Below the pieces are notes generated by a model that worked only from the letters and a program-made list of their open reading frames with translations, was not told the DNA's origin and made no database searches. Shown in pieces: positions 1-9,678 of a stretch of 64,000 bases of DNA. The first letter of the stretch is position 1. Each line of letters starts with the position of its first letter. The stretch covers positions 62,001 through 126,000 of the forward strand of contig NZ_SRKZ01000008.1 in NCBI RefSeq assembly GCF_004745865.1, written 5' to 3'. Origin of the DNA: Hymenobacter wooponensis (GTDB taxonomy: Bacteria; Bacteroidota; Bacteroidia; Cytophagales; Hymenobacteraceae). The position numbers were made by a program, and so were the translations under genes.

Positions 1-2701
1 AATCGGCGGCGTAGGTGGCCCCGAAGGTGTAGCGCGGAAATGGGTTGGCCAGAATAAAGCGGTCATCCTGGTTGATGATCCCGTCGCCGTTGCGGTCCAC
101 GTAGCGGATGTCGCCGGGGCGCACCGTGCCAGGAGCCACAAACGAGGGTTTGGGACCGGCGTTGACTTCCTCCAGCGTCTGGTACAAGCCGGCCGAGCGG
201 TAGCCGTAGTAGGAGTTAATGGGAAACCCTTCGCGGATGATGTTCGTGGCGTCGCCGCCCCGGATGGTTTCCACGCCTTTGGTATCAGTCACGGTGTTCC
301 GGCTGTCGGCCGCATTCAGGCTCAGGCTCTGGTTGAAGCCCCCCGCCGAGCGCCGCCGGTAGGTGGCGGTTACCTCCCAGCCCTGGTTGCGCACTTTGGC
401 CGCGTTCTGCGTGGGTGCGCCGGCTCCGAAGGTGGCGGCCACGGGCAGGTCGATGAGAATGTCGCTGGTGCGCTTGTCGAAGTAGTCGACGCTGAACGAC
501 AGCGCGTTCTGGAAGAAGCTCAGATCTAGGCCGACGTTGCCCATCGTGGCCGTTTCCCAGGTAATATCGGCGTTGGAGGTGCTGAAGTAGGACCCCGATA
601 CCGGCGTGCCGCCGAAGGAGTAGGTACCCGGCGCCAGGCTGACGGTGCTCAGGTAGCGGTAGAGGCCAATGTTCTGGTTACCCAGCTGGCCCAGGGAGCC
701 ACGCACCTTCAGGTCGCTGAACGTGGGCTGCAGGAAGCCCAGGAACGGCTCTTCCAGGGGGCGCCAGCCGACGGATACCGACGGGAAGAAGCCCCAGCGC
801 TTGTTGCTGGCAAAGCGCGACGAGCCGTCGTAGCGGAAGCTGCCTTCCACCAGGTACTTGCCGGCAAAGGCGTAGTTCAGACGCCCGAACACCGAGTTAA
901 GGGCCCACTGCTCCTGGTTGCCGTAGGTGCCGTTGGCGTGGTAGCCGCCGCTGGGGTCGTAAACGCCGGCGTAAGTTGTGCCGTTGTTCACTACCCCGAA
1001 ATCGTTGCCGGGCACGTTGATGACGCGCACCCCCTGCCGGTCGTCGGTGAAATGCTCGGTGGAGTAGCCCACCAGGGCCTGCACGCCGTGCTTTTGGGCA
1101 AACGTGCGGTCGTAGTTGAGCACGGCCTGGTAGTTGGTCAGCAGCGTGCGCTGGCTGCGCTTCTGCACCGAGTTGTTGCCGTCGCCGCCGGCCGTGGGCG
1201 AGCCGTCCAAGGTCACGTACTGCAGGCTGCGGGTGAATTCATCGAGCTGGTAGTTCCACAGGTCCCCCCCGACCACGCCGCGCAGCTTCAGGCCCTTCAC
1301 CAGCTCCAGCTCGGCGTTGAGGTTGGCGTAGCCGTTGTCGTTGGAGTTGGTGCGCAGGCCCCCGTTGCGGAGGCGGTTGGCCGAGTTGCTAGTGGAGGTG
1401 GCCGGCGTTACGTAGTTGCCCTGCTCATCCTGCACGGGATAGATAACCGGGATGCGGGCCGCGTCGCTGATAATCCACTGCGAGTCGAAGGCGTGCTCGC
1501 GGGTGCCCACGTGGGCGTAGGAGAAGATGGCTCCCACCTTGAGGCGGTCCGTTACCTGGGTGGTTAGGTTCAGGCGGCTGTTTAGGCGCTTAAACCCGTA
1601 GTCGCCGTAGAACAAGCTGTTCTGATCAACATAGCCTAGGGAAAGCAAGTAGCGCGTTTTGCCCGAGCTGCCGCTGACGCTCAAGTTGTGGTTTTGCTGG
1701 AAGGCCTGCTTCTTGAGCACCCGGTTGAGGTGCCACTCGTAGTCGCCGTGCTCGGCAAACTCGCGCATCTGCTGGGGGGAGAACTGCGGGGCCTGCCCGG
1801 AGTTGACCAGGGCCTCGTTTTTCAGCTGCATGAACTCCAGGCCCGTGACGGGCTGGCGCTGGAAATTCGGGGCCTGCAGGCCCACAACCGTGTTGTAGCT
1901 GATAACCGGCTTCTGGTTGAGCACGCCCTGCTTGGTGGTTACCAGCAGCACCCCATTGGCCGCCCGGGAGCCGTAGATGGCGGCCGAAGCGGCATCCTTC
2001 AGCACCGTGATACTCTCAATGTCGTTGGGGTTGAGCGCGTTGAGCGAGCCCGGGATGCCATCCACAATAATGAGTGGGGAGGCGTTGCCCAGGGTACCCA
2101 CCCCCCGAATGTTGATGTTGAGGCCGGCCCCCGGCTCCGCACTATTCTGCTGAATAGTTAAGTTGGGCGAGGAGCCCTGCAGGGCCTGGGCCACCGTGGT
2201 TACCGGGCGGTTCTCCAGCGTGGCCCCGGTTACCGTGTTAAGGGCCCCGGTTACATTGGCCCGCTGCTGGGTGCCGTAGCCCACCACCACCACTTCCTGC
2301 AGGGCCTGGGTGTCGTCGGTGAGGGTTACCGTGAGCTGGCTGGTAGCGCCGGTTACCGGCACCTCCTGGCGGCTGAAGCCCACGAAGCTAAACACCAGCA
2401 CGCTGTTTTCCGGCGCTTGCAGGGTGAAGTAGCCCTCGGAGTTGGTGCTGGCACCCTGGGTCGTGCCTTTCACTACGATGGTTACCCCGGGTAGCCCCAC
2501 TCCCTTGGCATCCGTTACGCGACCCGCCACGGTCACGTCGGCCGGGGCCGCCGCGGCTGGGAGAGGGGGAAGGGTTGGGGCGGGGCCCGCGGCCGGGGAG
2601 CTGTGAAAAGCGAGAGCCCAAGCCCCCTGGGCCCGGCTGGCGCCACTAGGTACGGCGCTCAGCAGTACTGCCAAACGCACGTAGCGAGTAAAGTTTGCCA
2701 T
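1..2701 (-). CDS. SusC/RagA family TonB-linked outer membrane transporter (3' end cut by window edge)
   Basis: This is the outer-membrane pore that imports oligosaccharides together with a SusD lipoprotein. About 900 residues are visible. Reading the minus strand from the ATG at 2701, there is a short N-terminal signal-like stretch and then a carboxypeptidase-regulatory-like domain (VTVAGRVTDAKG, GVTIVVKGTTQG). Next come the family signature QEVVVVGYGTQ and a plug domain with NINIRGVGT, PLIIVDGIPG, ESITVLKDAASAAIYG and ANGVLLVTTKQG. The rest is beta-barrel sequence running off the left edge. A susD gene would be expected just beyond the window. It is the last gene of a minus-strand run, 506 bp from the MFS gene, so it probably has its own promoter. 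The family is certain; the mannan substrate is inferred from neighbouring GH76 and GH92 genes. Confidence 0.95.
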   Translation of the reverse strand, partial: MANFTRYVRLAVLLSAVPSGASRAQGAWALAFHSSPAAGPAPTLPPLPAAAAPADVTVAGRVTDAKGVGLPGVTIVVKGTTQGASTNSEGYFTLQAPENSVLVFSFVGFSRQEVPVTGATSQLTVTLTDDTQALQEVVVVGYGTQQRANVTGALNTVTGATLENRPVTTVAQALQGSSPNLTIQQNSAEPGAGLNINIRGVGTLGNASPLIIVDGIPGSLNALNPNDIESITVLKDAASAAIYGSRAANGVLLVTTKQGVLNQKPVISYNTVVGLQAPNFQRQPVTGLEFMQLKNEALVNSGQAPQFSPQQMREFAEHGDYEWHLNRVLKKQAFQQNHNLSVSGSSGKTRYLLSLGYVDQNSLFYGDYGFKRLNSRLNLTTQVTDRLKVGAIFSYAHVGTREHAFDSQWIISDAARIPVIYPVQDEQGNYVTPATSTSNSANRLRNGGLRTNSNDNGYANLNAELELVKGLKLRGVVGGDLWNYQLDEFTRSLQYVTLDGSPTAGGDGNNSVQKRSQRTLLTNYQAVLNYDRTFAQKHGVQALVGYSTEHFTDDRQGVRVINVPGNDFGVVNNGTTYAGVYDPSGGYHANGTYGNQEQWALNSVFGRLNYAFAGKYLVEGSFRYDGSSRFASNKRWGFFPSVSVGWRPLEEPFLGFLQPTFSDLKVRGSLGQLGNQNIGLYRYLSTVSLAPGTYSFGGTPVSGSYFSTSNADITWETATMGNVGLDLSFFQNALSFSVDYFDKRTSDILIDLPVAATFGAGAPTQNAAKVRNQGWEVTATYRRRSAGGFNQSLSLNAADSRNTVTDTKGVETIRGGDATNIIREGFPINSYYGYRSAGLYQTLEEVNAGPKPSFVAPGTVRPGDIRYVDRNGDGIINQDDRFILANPFPRYTFGATYAAD

Positions 2702-3207
2702 GTGATGGGTGGGAAAAATGGAGGATACAGAGCAGAAGGAACCACGTATCGGCCGGGCCATACCGGCTAGGAACGCAGGCAATGGGGGCGCGTCTCCGGG
2801 CGGCCACGGGTTGCTGCCGTGAGCAGACCAAGAGCAGTGGGAAGCTATTCGGGGGCAGGATGCCCGGTAATCGGATAAAAGCAGCAGCTGAGCGGACCGG
2901 GCCCTGCTGAGCCAGAGGGCTGGGAGCCGCGGGACTAATGGCGTTAAATAAGCCGGCCTTCTTACTGGCCCGAGCCTATTTGGGCAAGGCTACAGTTGCG
3001 TAACTCCCGGCCGATACAGCGCTTAAGCACTGCCTCATTACCTGGTTGTCGCCCACTGGAATAATAGAGGTACAGGTATAAAAGTCAGTAAGTATAGCTA
3101 AATCGTTTAAGCTAACCAGCTGGCGCAAGCGATTTATGGCAAATATTTTCCACTAATTAACCATAAAGTTCTGATTATCAAATAACTGCATAAAAATCAT
3201 TTCTGAT
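2702..3207. other. Intergenic region upstream of susC-type gene
   Basis: These 506 bases lie between the MFS stop and the SusC start and should hold the SusC promoter. I looked on the minus strand for TAnnTTTG and found no exact match. No gene, RNA or strong hairpin was seen. Confidence 0.5.
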
Positions 3208-4608
3208 TTATGCCTGCCACCCGCGTTCAATTTCTTCCAGAGTCCGGCCTTTGGTCTCGGGCACGGCCCGCCACACGAACAGGAACGTGAGGGCTGAGAG
3301 CCCGGCGTAGAGCCCAAAGGCCCCGGCCAGCCCGGCGGCTTTGACCAGCGACAGGAACGTAAACGAAACCACGGTGCAGGCAATCCACAGGGCCACCGTT
3401 GCCAGCGAGGCTCCCCGGCCCCGCACGGCGTTGGGAAATATTTCGGTGATGACCACCCACACGCCCGGCCCCAGCCCCACGGCAAAGCAGGCTACGTACA
3501 GCATAATCAGGCCCAGCAACCACGGCCCCGGCGCGCCCAGGTGCATGGCCACTACCAGCGCCCCCAGCGCCAGGGTCATGCCCCCCGAAGCCGTGAGCAG
3601 CAGCGGCTTACGCCCTACCCTATCGATAACGAACAGCGCGACAATGGTACCGGCAAAGTTGATGCCCCCAATGAGGGCGTTGGCCCCGATGGCCGACGCG
3701 GCGCTCTGCCCGCTGTGCTCGGTGAAAATGATGGAGCCGTAGTACAGAATGGTATTGATGCCCGTGATTTGCTGCAGCACGGCCAGCACCACCGCGATGC
3801 GCAGGGGCTGGCGCAGGCGGGGCTGGTACAGGTTGGCTTCTTCGCCCCGCTCGGCGGCCAGCGCGGCTTGTATTTCGGCGGCCTCCGTGGCGGCAGCCGC
3901 CGGGCCGTTGAGGCGGATGAGCGTACCCATGGCTTCCGCTTCGCGCCCCTGGCCCAGCAGCCAGCGCGGACTTTCGGGCACCAGCAGCAGCGTAACCATG
4001 AAGAGCAGCGAGGGCAACGCCGCCGTAGCAAACATCCAGCGCCAGGAGGCTAACCCCAGCCCCGACAAGTAGTAGCTGGCCACGTAGGCCAGTAGAATGC
4101 CCGTCACAATGGCCAGCTGATTGAGCGTCACCAGCTGCCCCCGAATGCGGGCCGGAGCAATTTCGGCGATGTACAGCGGCACCAGCAGCGAAGCCAGCCC
4201 AATGGCCAGGCCACCCGCTAGCCGGGCCACCACGAACTCGGTAAGGGTGCGGGGCACCGCCGCCGCTAGGGCCGAAAGCGTAAACAGCAGGGCGGCCCCA
4301 AACAGCAGGCGGCGGCGGCCATAGCGGTCGGTGAGCCAGCCCGCCACGGCCGCCCCCACTACCGCCCCAAACAGGATGCTGCTAGCGGCCAGCTCGGTTT
4401 GCGGGTCGGTCAGGCCGAAGTCCTTTTTCAAAAAGACCAGGGCTCCGTTGATGATGGCCGTGTCGAAACCGAAGAGCAGTCCTCCCAGCGCCGCTACCGT
4501 CGCCATCAGGTACACGTAGCCAGGAGTACCAGCCGGGCCCGCGGCCGGGGAAGGTGGCCTAGCCGCCGATTCGTGCAGGATGGGTCCGGGGGACGCTTGA
4601 GTAGGCAT
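3208..4608 (-). CDS. Sugar-porter MFS transporter (XylE/GalP-like sugar:proton symporter)
   Basis: This inner-membrane protein is expected to carry a monosaccharide into the cell by proton symport. The sugar-porter signatures are all visible: FGFDTAIINGA in helix 1, DRYGRRRLL in loop 2-3, PESPRWLL before the central loop, QQITGINTILYY in helix 7, DRVGRKPLLL in loop 8-9 and PETKGRTLEEIE at the C-terminus. Twelve hydrophobic segments fit the roughly 466-residue length. I chose the ATG at 4608 (MPTQASPG) over the ATG 45 bases upstream, because the added 15 residues do not resemble the family. It follows the DeoR regulator on the same strand with a 139-bp gap. Mannose as substrate is an inference from context. 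Confidence 0.93.
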   Translation of the reverse strand: MPTQASPGPILHESAARPPSPAAGPAGTPGYVYLMATVAALGGLLFGFDTAIINGALVFLKKDFGLTDPQTELAASSILFGAVVGAAVAGWLTDRYGRRRLLFGAALLFTLSALAAAVPRTLTEFVVARLAGGLAIGLASLLVPLYIAEIAPARIRGQLVTLNQLAIVTGILLAYVASYYLSGLGLASWRWMFATAALPSLLFMVTLLLVPESPRWLLGQGREAEAMGTLIRLNGPAAAATEAAEIQAALAAERGEEANLYQPRLRQPLRIAVVLAVLQQITGINTILYYGSIIFTEHSGQSAASAIGANALIGGINFAGTIVALFVIDRVGRKPLLLTASGGMTLALGALVVAMHLGAPGPWLLGLIMLYVACFAVGLGPGVWVVITEIFPNAVRGRGASLATVALWIACTVVSFTFLSLVKAAGLAGAFGLYAGLSALTFLFVWRAVPETKGRTLEEIERGWQA

Positions 4609-4747
4609 GACAATACGCAGTAAGGAGTTAATAATCAATGCAACGCGGGGCACGCTAGCCAGCCTGAACTTTTCTAGGGACCACCTTCCTTAGGCGGCTA
4701 GCTGGTTCTAGGCCACCCTCTCTTAGGGAACCACTCCGCGGTAGGGG

Positions 4748-5548
4748 TCAGACCAGCAACACTTCAATTCCCCGCTGACGGAAGGGAGCTACTTGCTCTT
4801 CCGTGGCGCCCGTATCGGTGATGAGCTGATGCACATCGGCAACCGGACAGATCAGCGACGTGGCCACTGTGCCGAGCTTGGTGTGGTCGGCGACTACGAT
4901 GCGGCGCTTGGCCTGGCGCAGCATGACCTGAATCACGGCGGCCTCCTCGGGGTGGAGGGAGGTCAGACCCTTCTCCGCATCAATGCCATTCACGCCGATA
5001 AAGACCTTATCCACAAAGAACTGGCTAAGCGCCTGGGTGGTGGCGGGCCCCACCAGCGAGAACCAGCCGCCCGTCAGGAAGCCACCGGTTACAAACACGC
5101 GCACATCCTGGCGGTGGCTGAGCTCCATGGCCACGTTGACGGTGTTGGTGACGACCGTCACGTTGGCGTCGGAGCGGAGGCTGCGCGTGACCTGGGTGGT
5201 GGTGGTGCCGGCCGTAAGGGAAATAATCTCGCCGGGCTGAATGAGGGCGGCGGCGGCCAAGCCAATGCGGCGCTTCTCCGCCAGATTGCGGTCAATCTGA
5301 TCGTGGAAGCTGGAGTTATAGCGGAAGGGCTCGTAGAGCAGGGGCTCGCGGGGCACGGCGCCGCCGTGCGTGCGCCGGAGCCGGCCTTGCTGCTCCAGCT
5401 CCATCAGGTCGCGGCGCACGGTAACCACCGAAACGCCAAACAGGGTGGCCAGCTCCTCCACGGCTACCGTGCCGGTGTGCAGCAGCTTTTCAACAATGAC
5501 TTGGGCGCGGGCGGCGGCCGCATTGTCGGGAGTCAGTATATCGGACAT
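4748..5548 (-). CDS. DeoR/GlpR family transcriptional regulator
   Basis: This is a sugar-metabolism repressor of the DeoR family, 266 residues, the usual length. The N-terminal winged helix-turn-helix spans about residues 16-65 (VAVEELATLFGVSVVTVRRD, then GRLRRTHGGAV). The C-terminal DeoRC sugar-phosphate sensor domain covers about residues 85-245 and includes GEIISLTAGTTT and VFIGVNGIDAEKG. It lies 67 bp behind the isomerase-like gene and before the MFS gene, so the three probably form one transcript. The family often recognises sites containing TTTCGTTT. An inverted repeat TTCGTTT-N7-AAACGAA at 7573-7593, between the isomerase gene and the GH76 gene, is a candidate operator. The effector, presumably a phosphorylated sugar, is inferred. 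Confidence 0.93.
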   Translation of the reverse strand: MSDILTPDNAAAARAQVIVEKLLHTGTVAVEELATLFGVSVVTVRRDLMELEQQGRLRRTHGGAVPREPLLYEPFRYNSSFHDQIDRNLAEKRRIGLAAAALIQPGEIISLTAGTTTTQVTRSLRSDANVTVVTNTVNVAMELSHRQDVRVFVTGGFLTGGWFSLVGPATTQALSQFFVDKVFIGVNGIDAEKGLTSLHPEEAAVIQVMLRQAKRRIVVADHTKLGTVATSLICPVADVHQLITDTGATEEQVAPFRQRGIEVLLV

Positions 5549-5615
5549 TCTCGTGAATCAGGTTTAAGTGACGATTTGCCAGTGAAGGTAGCGGCCAGCA
5601 GGTAGGCGGACTACG

Positions 5616-7391
5616 CTACGGCCGGGTTCGCACGTAGGCTTTCAGCGTGGCGCATTCCGTACCAAACGCCCGGCCGTGGGGGCGAATGGTGTAGGCGCCC
5701 ACAGCGGCGGGCACAATAAACGTTTCCGCGTAGTGAACCAGGAAGGGCTCAAAGGCCTGGCTGGGGCTTTCGACGAGGGCTTCTTCCCCCTGCACCAGGT
5801 TGAGTACCTGTACCCCGCCCTGGGTGTCATGCGGCACCACGCCCGTAAACCAGTGGCGGCGGGTCTCGATGAACTCCCGCTCGTGCAGGCCGGTGCGCTC
5901 CTCGCGCCAGTCGGGGCCGCAGGCTACGGGCTCCACGTGGTTGACCAGGTGCTGGGCTACCCAGGCCGTGGTGCGGTCGGCGGCAATGTTGGCGGCCCCG
6001 TGGGCGAGGTGAATGGGCCGGGGCCGGCCATCTAGGCCTAGGCGCTCCCAATCCCACAGTTTAAAGGTGAAAATGTAAGGCGTCGCCGAAATTTCCAGCA
6101 CCATGGAATTGGCTCCCGAGCAGTGAATGGTGCCCGCCGGAATCAGGAAGTGGTCGTGCTGGCGGGCCGGAAACTCGTTGATGTATTTGGCCGCCGGGAA
6201 CGGAGCCGTATCATCTTTCTGAGCCCGCTGCAGGTCAGCCACCATGGCCGGGACATCCGCGCTTTCCTTCAGGCCCAGGTACACTACCGCGTCCGGTTCG
6301 GCCGCGAGCATATAGTAGCTTTCGTCCTGGGTGTAGGCCAGGCCAAACTGGTCCTGGGCGTATTCCGTGAGGGGGTGCACCTGCAGCGAGAGGTTGCCGC
6401 CCCCCATGGTGTCGAGAAAGTCGAAACGGATGGGAAACTCCGTGCCGAAGCGCCCGTGCACGGCCTCTCCCAGCAGCTCCCGCGGGTGCGCATAGACGAG
6501 GTTAAGGCTCGGAATTTCTACGCGGGCCTCGCCGAAGCCCAGCAGCAGCGAGTTTTCCTCGGGCACGCAGTCGAAGCCCCAGGCGTAGTTGGCTGGGCCG
6601 TCGGGCAGGTCACAGACCTCGCGCAGCCACTGCCCGCCCCAGGGGCCGGGGTCGAAGAACGGCACCACCCGGAATGGGCGCCGCACTGCTGCCGCCAGCC
6701 CGGCCCGCAAGTCGGGGCCAGTGATGAGTTTGGGAGCGGCCGGGTCGTTGGTATCCAGCAGAAAATCGGCCTGGGGCAGCACCTGCTTCTTCAACCGGTC
6801 GGCTGCCCGCCAATCCACGAAGAAGGCGCGCTTGTACTTCAGGCTAGCTTTCTCGGTGAAGTTGTTCGTGCCCAGGTTGGCAATTTCACCCCGTCGCTGC
6901 CGAAGTTGAATTTCCCAGCGGGCCAGGTCGGCATATACTACCAGGGCGGGGGTTGGGCACACCAGCGTAGCCCCGGTACCCACTATCACTACTAGTTGGC
7001 CGGCCGCCAATGCTAGGGCTGCCTGCGCCTGGCTTAGCCGCTCAGGGTCGAAGAAGTCGGCTATCGTCAGCCCGTTGAGCCGGCCGAAAACGGGGTCGTT
7101 GGTGAGCGGGCCGGCTACCAGCAGGTCAATTTCGGCGGGACGGCGGTAGTAGTCGTCGGCTACCAGCCACTGGGTGGGCTGCAAGGCCGGATGTAAGTGC
7201 TGCTGCAGCGCCTCCAGATCGGTACCGGGGTAGCATTCTACGGCAAGAACCTGGGGTTGGCCGGGAGTTGAAGGCGCGGCCGCTAGCGCCAGGCGCAGGG
7301 CTTCGGTAATGGCGAGCCACCCGATTTGGCAAGCCTCCGCCGTATCCGCTACCGGCACGAAGGGAAACTTGTCATAGTTGGAGGAGCGCAT
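5616..7391 (-). CDS. Class I mannose-6-phosphate isomerase-like protein with N-terminal extension
   Basis: The C-terminal half (about residues 240-591) is a type I phosphomannose isomerase-like cupin. Expected metal ligands appear in LSLQVHPLTEYA (Q337, H339), the glutamate near residue 357 and GTIHCSGANS (H423), followed by ISATPYIFTFKLWDWER. The enzyme would interconvert mannose-6-phosphate and fructose-6-phosphate, feeding mannose released by the neighbouring mannosidases into glycolysis. The first 240 residues are extra relative to classical ManA. They include a stretch (LAVECYPGTDLEAL, VADDYYRRPAEID) that recalls a uridine-kinase-like fold but has no Walker A motif. That resemblance is an inference. 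The gene starts a minus-strand run with the DeoR regulator and is divergent from GH76. Confidence 0.85.
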   Translation of the reverse strand: MRSSNYDKFPFVPVADTAEACQIGWLAITEALRLALAAAPSTPGQPQVLAVECYPGTDLEALQQHLHPALQPTQWLVADDYYRRPAEIDLLVAGPLTNDPVFGRLNGLTIADFFDPERLSQAQAALALAAGQLVVIVGTGATLVCPTPALVVYADLARWEIQLRQRRGEIANLGTNNFTEKASLKYKRAFFVDWRAADRLKKQVLPQADFLLDTNDPAAPKLITGPDLRAGLAAAVRRPFRVVPFFDPGPWGGQWLREVCDLPDGPANYAWGFDCVPEENSLLLGFGEARVEIPSLNLVYAHPRELLGEAVHGRFGTEFPIRFDFLDTMGGGNLSLQVHPLTEYAQDQFGLAYTQDESYYMLAAEPDAVVYLGLKESADVPAMVADLQRAQKDDTAPFPAAKYINEFPARQHDHFLIPAGTIHCSGANSMVLEISATPYIFTFKLWDWERLGLDGRPRPIHLAHGAANIAADRTTAWVAQHLVNHVEPVACGPDWREERTGLHEREFIETRRHWFTGVVPHDTQGGVQVLNLVQGEEALVESPSQAFEPFLVHYAETFIVPAAVGAYTIRPHGRAFGTECATLKAYVRTRP

Positions 7392-7962
7392 AGAGCGGGT
7401 AGTTGGAAGGAGTTAAAGAGAAACTGGCGGTCCGCCCTAGGTAATTGTGCGGAAGCTCTGGCTTGAAGAGTAGCGGATCAGCTGCGGGTGCGCTTGCCTA
7501 TACCGCTCGGGGCGTAGGCCTATTAGAAGCAATGCCGCGGGCTTGACATGGCCAATATTGACAATAAAAATGTTCGTTTCATAGCAAAACGAAAAATAAA
7601 TAGTTTTATTTGCCTCAATAGCACTCCCTATTAGGGGTAAGTTTTACTCATTGAATGAGGCAAAGCTGCTTACTCCTTGTCTCTATACGGTCGCCATGAC
7701 TGCTCTATTCCTGATGTGTAGCTGCTAGCAACTATTACTAGCAACTGCTCACCCCTAGGCCACTGCTGGCGAAAGGCTGTCACAACGCGGCCTTACACCA
7801 TTAAGTCCTACCGCTCTACAGTACCTCATTACTTGCCCACGTTGGGCGCACGGAATACGCAGAAAGAGTCCTCTCACTGCCTGCCTGGTACCGGTTATCA
7901 GTTGCTGGCTGTGGCCTAGCTACCCTGCTTTCATCTCCCACCCTTTCCTACTCACCACTTAT
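7392..7962. other. Divergent promoter region between isomerase-like gene and GH76 gene
   Basis: These 571 bases separate two divergent arms of the mannan locus. The stretch around 7555-7640 is clearly more AT-rich than its surroundings and contains the TTCGTTT/AAACGAA inverted repeat listed separately. No gene-like reading frame was seen. Confidence 0.5.
7573..7593. promoter_or_regulatory. Candidate operator for the DeoR-type regulator
   Basis: A perfect 7-bp inverted repeat, TTCGTTT-N7-AAACGAA, lies in the AT-rich core of the divergent promoter region. DeoR-family repressors commonly bind elements containing TTTCGTTT. The cognate regulator would be the one encoded at 4748-5548. The repeat is seen directly; the assignment is inference. 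Confidence 0.5.
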
Positions 7963-9423
7963 ATGAAGTGCTACTCGACCACCTTTTTCGGTAAGCGGCG
8001 GATTGCGCTGCTAGTGGCCAGCTGTCTGCTGACTGTCTCGACCACGTTCGGCCAGAACAAATACCAGGTGGCCGGCGAGGCTATTCTTGATAAGCTCAAC
8101 ACCAAGTTTTACAATGCCAGCAAGCAGCTGTACGTGGAGCAGGTTGATGGCAATGAAAACATTATTGTGGAGCGTGGCGGCGCGAGCTACGTCTGGCCGG
8201 CCTCTCATATGCTGCGGGCCTTGCGCTACGGAGCCCTCGCCAACCCGGCCAAGTACACCGCGCGGCTCAAGTCCTACGCGTACGCCCTCGACCAGTACCG
8301 GCAGAATGGCAAGTACGCCTCCGACATTGTGCCCGGCGCCGACCCGCTCTACGATGATAACGCCATTGTGGGACTGGCCCTGATGGACGCCTACCAGCAG
8401 GTGCTGCCCGCGGAAACCGGCCTGTACGAGCGGTCCTTGATTGGCCTCAACTACTGCCTGAATGCGCGCGATGCGAACTGGGGAGTTCCGCAAAAGGAAT
8501 CGGAGTTGGGGTGGGGTAAGTTCTACTCCCAGGCCACCATCCTGCCGGCCCTCCACTGCGCTTTAATCGCCAAAAACAGCCCCGACCCGCAGTACCTGGA
8601 CATTGCCAAGCAGTACTACGAAAAAATTAATAACGTAAGCTGGAAGCTGCGCGACGGGAACACCAACCTGCTCAACCAGTTTTCCTTCTACAGCAACAAC
8701 GGCTGGAGCCTGACCGGGCACGGGGAGAATGGGGCGGGCTACCGGGCCTACCAGACTACACCCAATATTCAGCTGGCCCTTAAGCTCCACCAGCTTACCG
8801 GCGACAGTCGCTACCTCGACGATGCCACGGTAATGGCGGATGCCTGCCTGAAGCAGTGGTACACGCCCGGTAAAGGCGTGAGGGAAATTTCCTTCTGGGG
8901 CGGAAGCGACATGGTAGAAATGCTGGTGGACTTCTACGAAGTAGACCGTAACCCCAAGTGGCTTATGGCGGCGCGCAACATGGTAGACTACCTCATTGAC
9001 TATGGGCGCGACCAGCTGGGCTACTACCCCGGCTCCTACAACGACGCCGATGGCACCTGGAACCTTGACCGCCGCTACCTGTTTCCGGCCTCAATTCAGA
9101 TGATGGGCCAGGCCTGCGCGGCGGCCGCCATTCTGCGGGTAGCTCACGTCACGAACACTCCGCTGGCTACCAAGAACCCCAGTGCCGCGAAGTCCTCCGA
9201 GCTGGCGGTATTTCCTAATCCGGTGGGGAACCAGCTGAGCCTCCAGGCCAGCCATAAACTCGCCGGTGGCCAAGTCACGGTCTGCAATTCGTTGGGCCAA
9301 ATTGTGCTTACCGCCCCCGTATATGGCACTTCGCTGGATGTCTCGGCCCTGGCCCCCGGGGTGTACATCGTTTGCTGGTCGAGCGGCCAGCAACGCTTGT
9401 CGCAGCGCTTCGTGAAGAAATGA
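7963..9423 (+). CDS. GH76 family alpha-1,6-mannanase with T9SS sorting domain
   Basis: This secreted endo-acting enzyme is predicted to cut the alpha-1,6-mannose backbone of mannan. The signal peptide runs to about residue 30 (cleavage before QNKYQ). The GH76 (alpha/alpha)6-barrel occupies about residues 35-405. The characteristic catalytic Asp pair is in PLYDDNAIVGLALMDAY (D131, D132). The last 70 residues form a type A T9SS C-terminal domain (VFPNPVGNQLSL, GQIVLTAPVY, LAPGVYIVCW), which implies export through the type IX machinery and attachment to or release from the surface. It is followed on the same strand by GH92 (255-bp gap) and the DUF4965 gene. Confidence 0.9.
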   Translation: MKCYSTTFFGKRRIALLVASCLLTVSTTFGQNKYQVAGEAILDKLNTKFYNASKQLYVEQVDGNENIIVERGGASYVWPASHMLRALRYGALANPAKYTARLKSYAYALDQYRQNGKYASDIVPGADPLYDDNAIVGLALMDAYQQVLPAETGLYERSLIGLNYCLNARDANWGVPQKESELGWGKFYSQATILPALHCALIAKNSPDPQYLDIAKQYYEKINNVSWKLRDGNTNLLNQFSFYSNNGWSLTGHGENGAGYRAYQTTPNIQLALKLHQLTGDSRYLDDATVMADACLKQWYTPGKGVREISFWGGSDMVEMLVDFYEVDRNPKWLMAARNMVDYLIDYGRDQLGYYPGSYNDADGTWNLDRRYLFPASIQMMGQACAAAAILRVAHVTNTPLATKNPSAAKSSELAVFPNPVGNQLSLQASHKLAGGQVTVCNSLGQIVLTAPVYGTSLDVSALAPGVYIVCWSSGQQRLSQRFVKK

Positions 9424-9678
9424 ATAGCACCAGCGAAGACTGATTACCCCAACTGACCAAGACGCCGGGAGTACTCTATTAGACTTTGCTGCCTCCCTTG
9501 ATCCATCTATTAAATGGAGTTGACAGTTACCCGCTGAGCTTAAATGAGCCTAGCCAGTTTCCGTCGTAAAGTCAGACGATAACGTCAACCTGCGCGCTGG
9601 GCTTACTCGCCCGGACTCCCGTTACAACCTTCCGCCTTACTCTGGGTCTGGCCCCTACCCCATCCGTACTTCGATCTG

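Noticed and set aside
938..2161. Long plus-strand frames (209 and 157 codons) inside the SusC gene
   Set aside because: They are antisense shadows of a clear SusC reading frame; composition is Val/His/Gly-rich without any motif.
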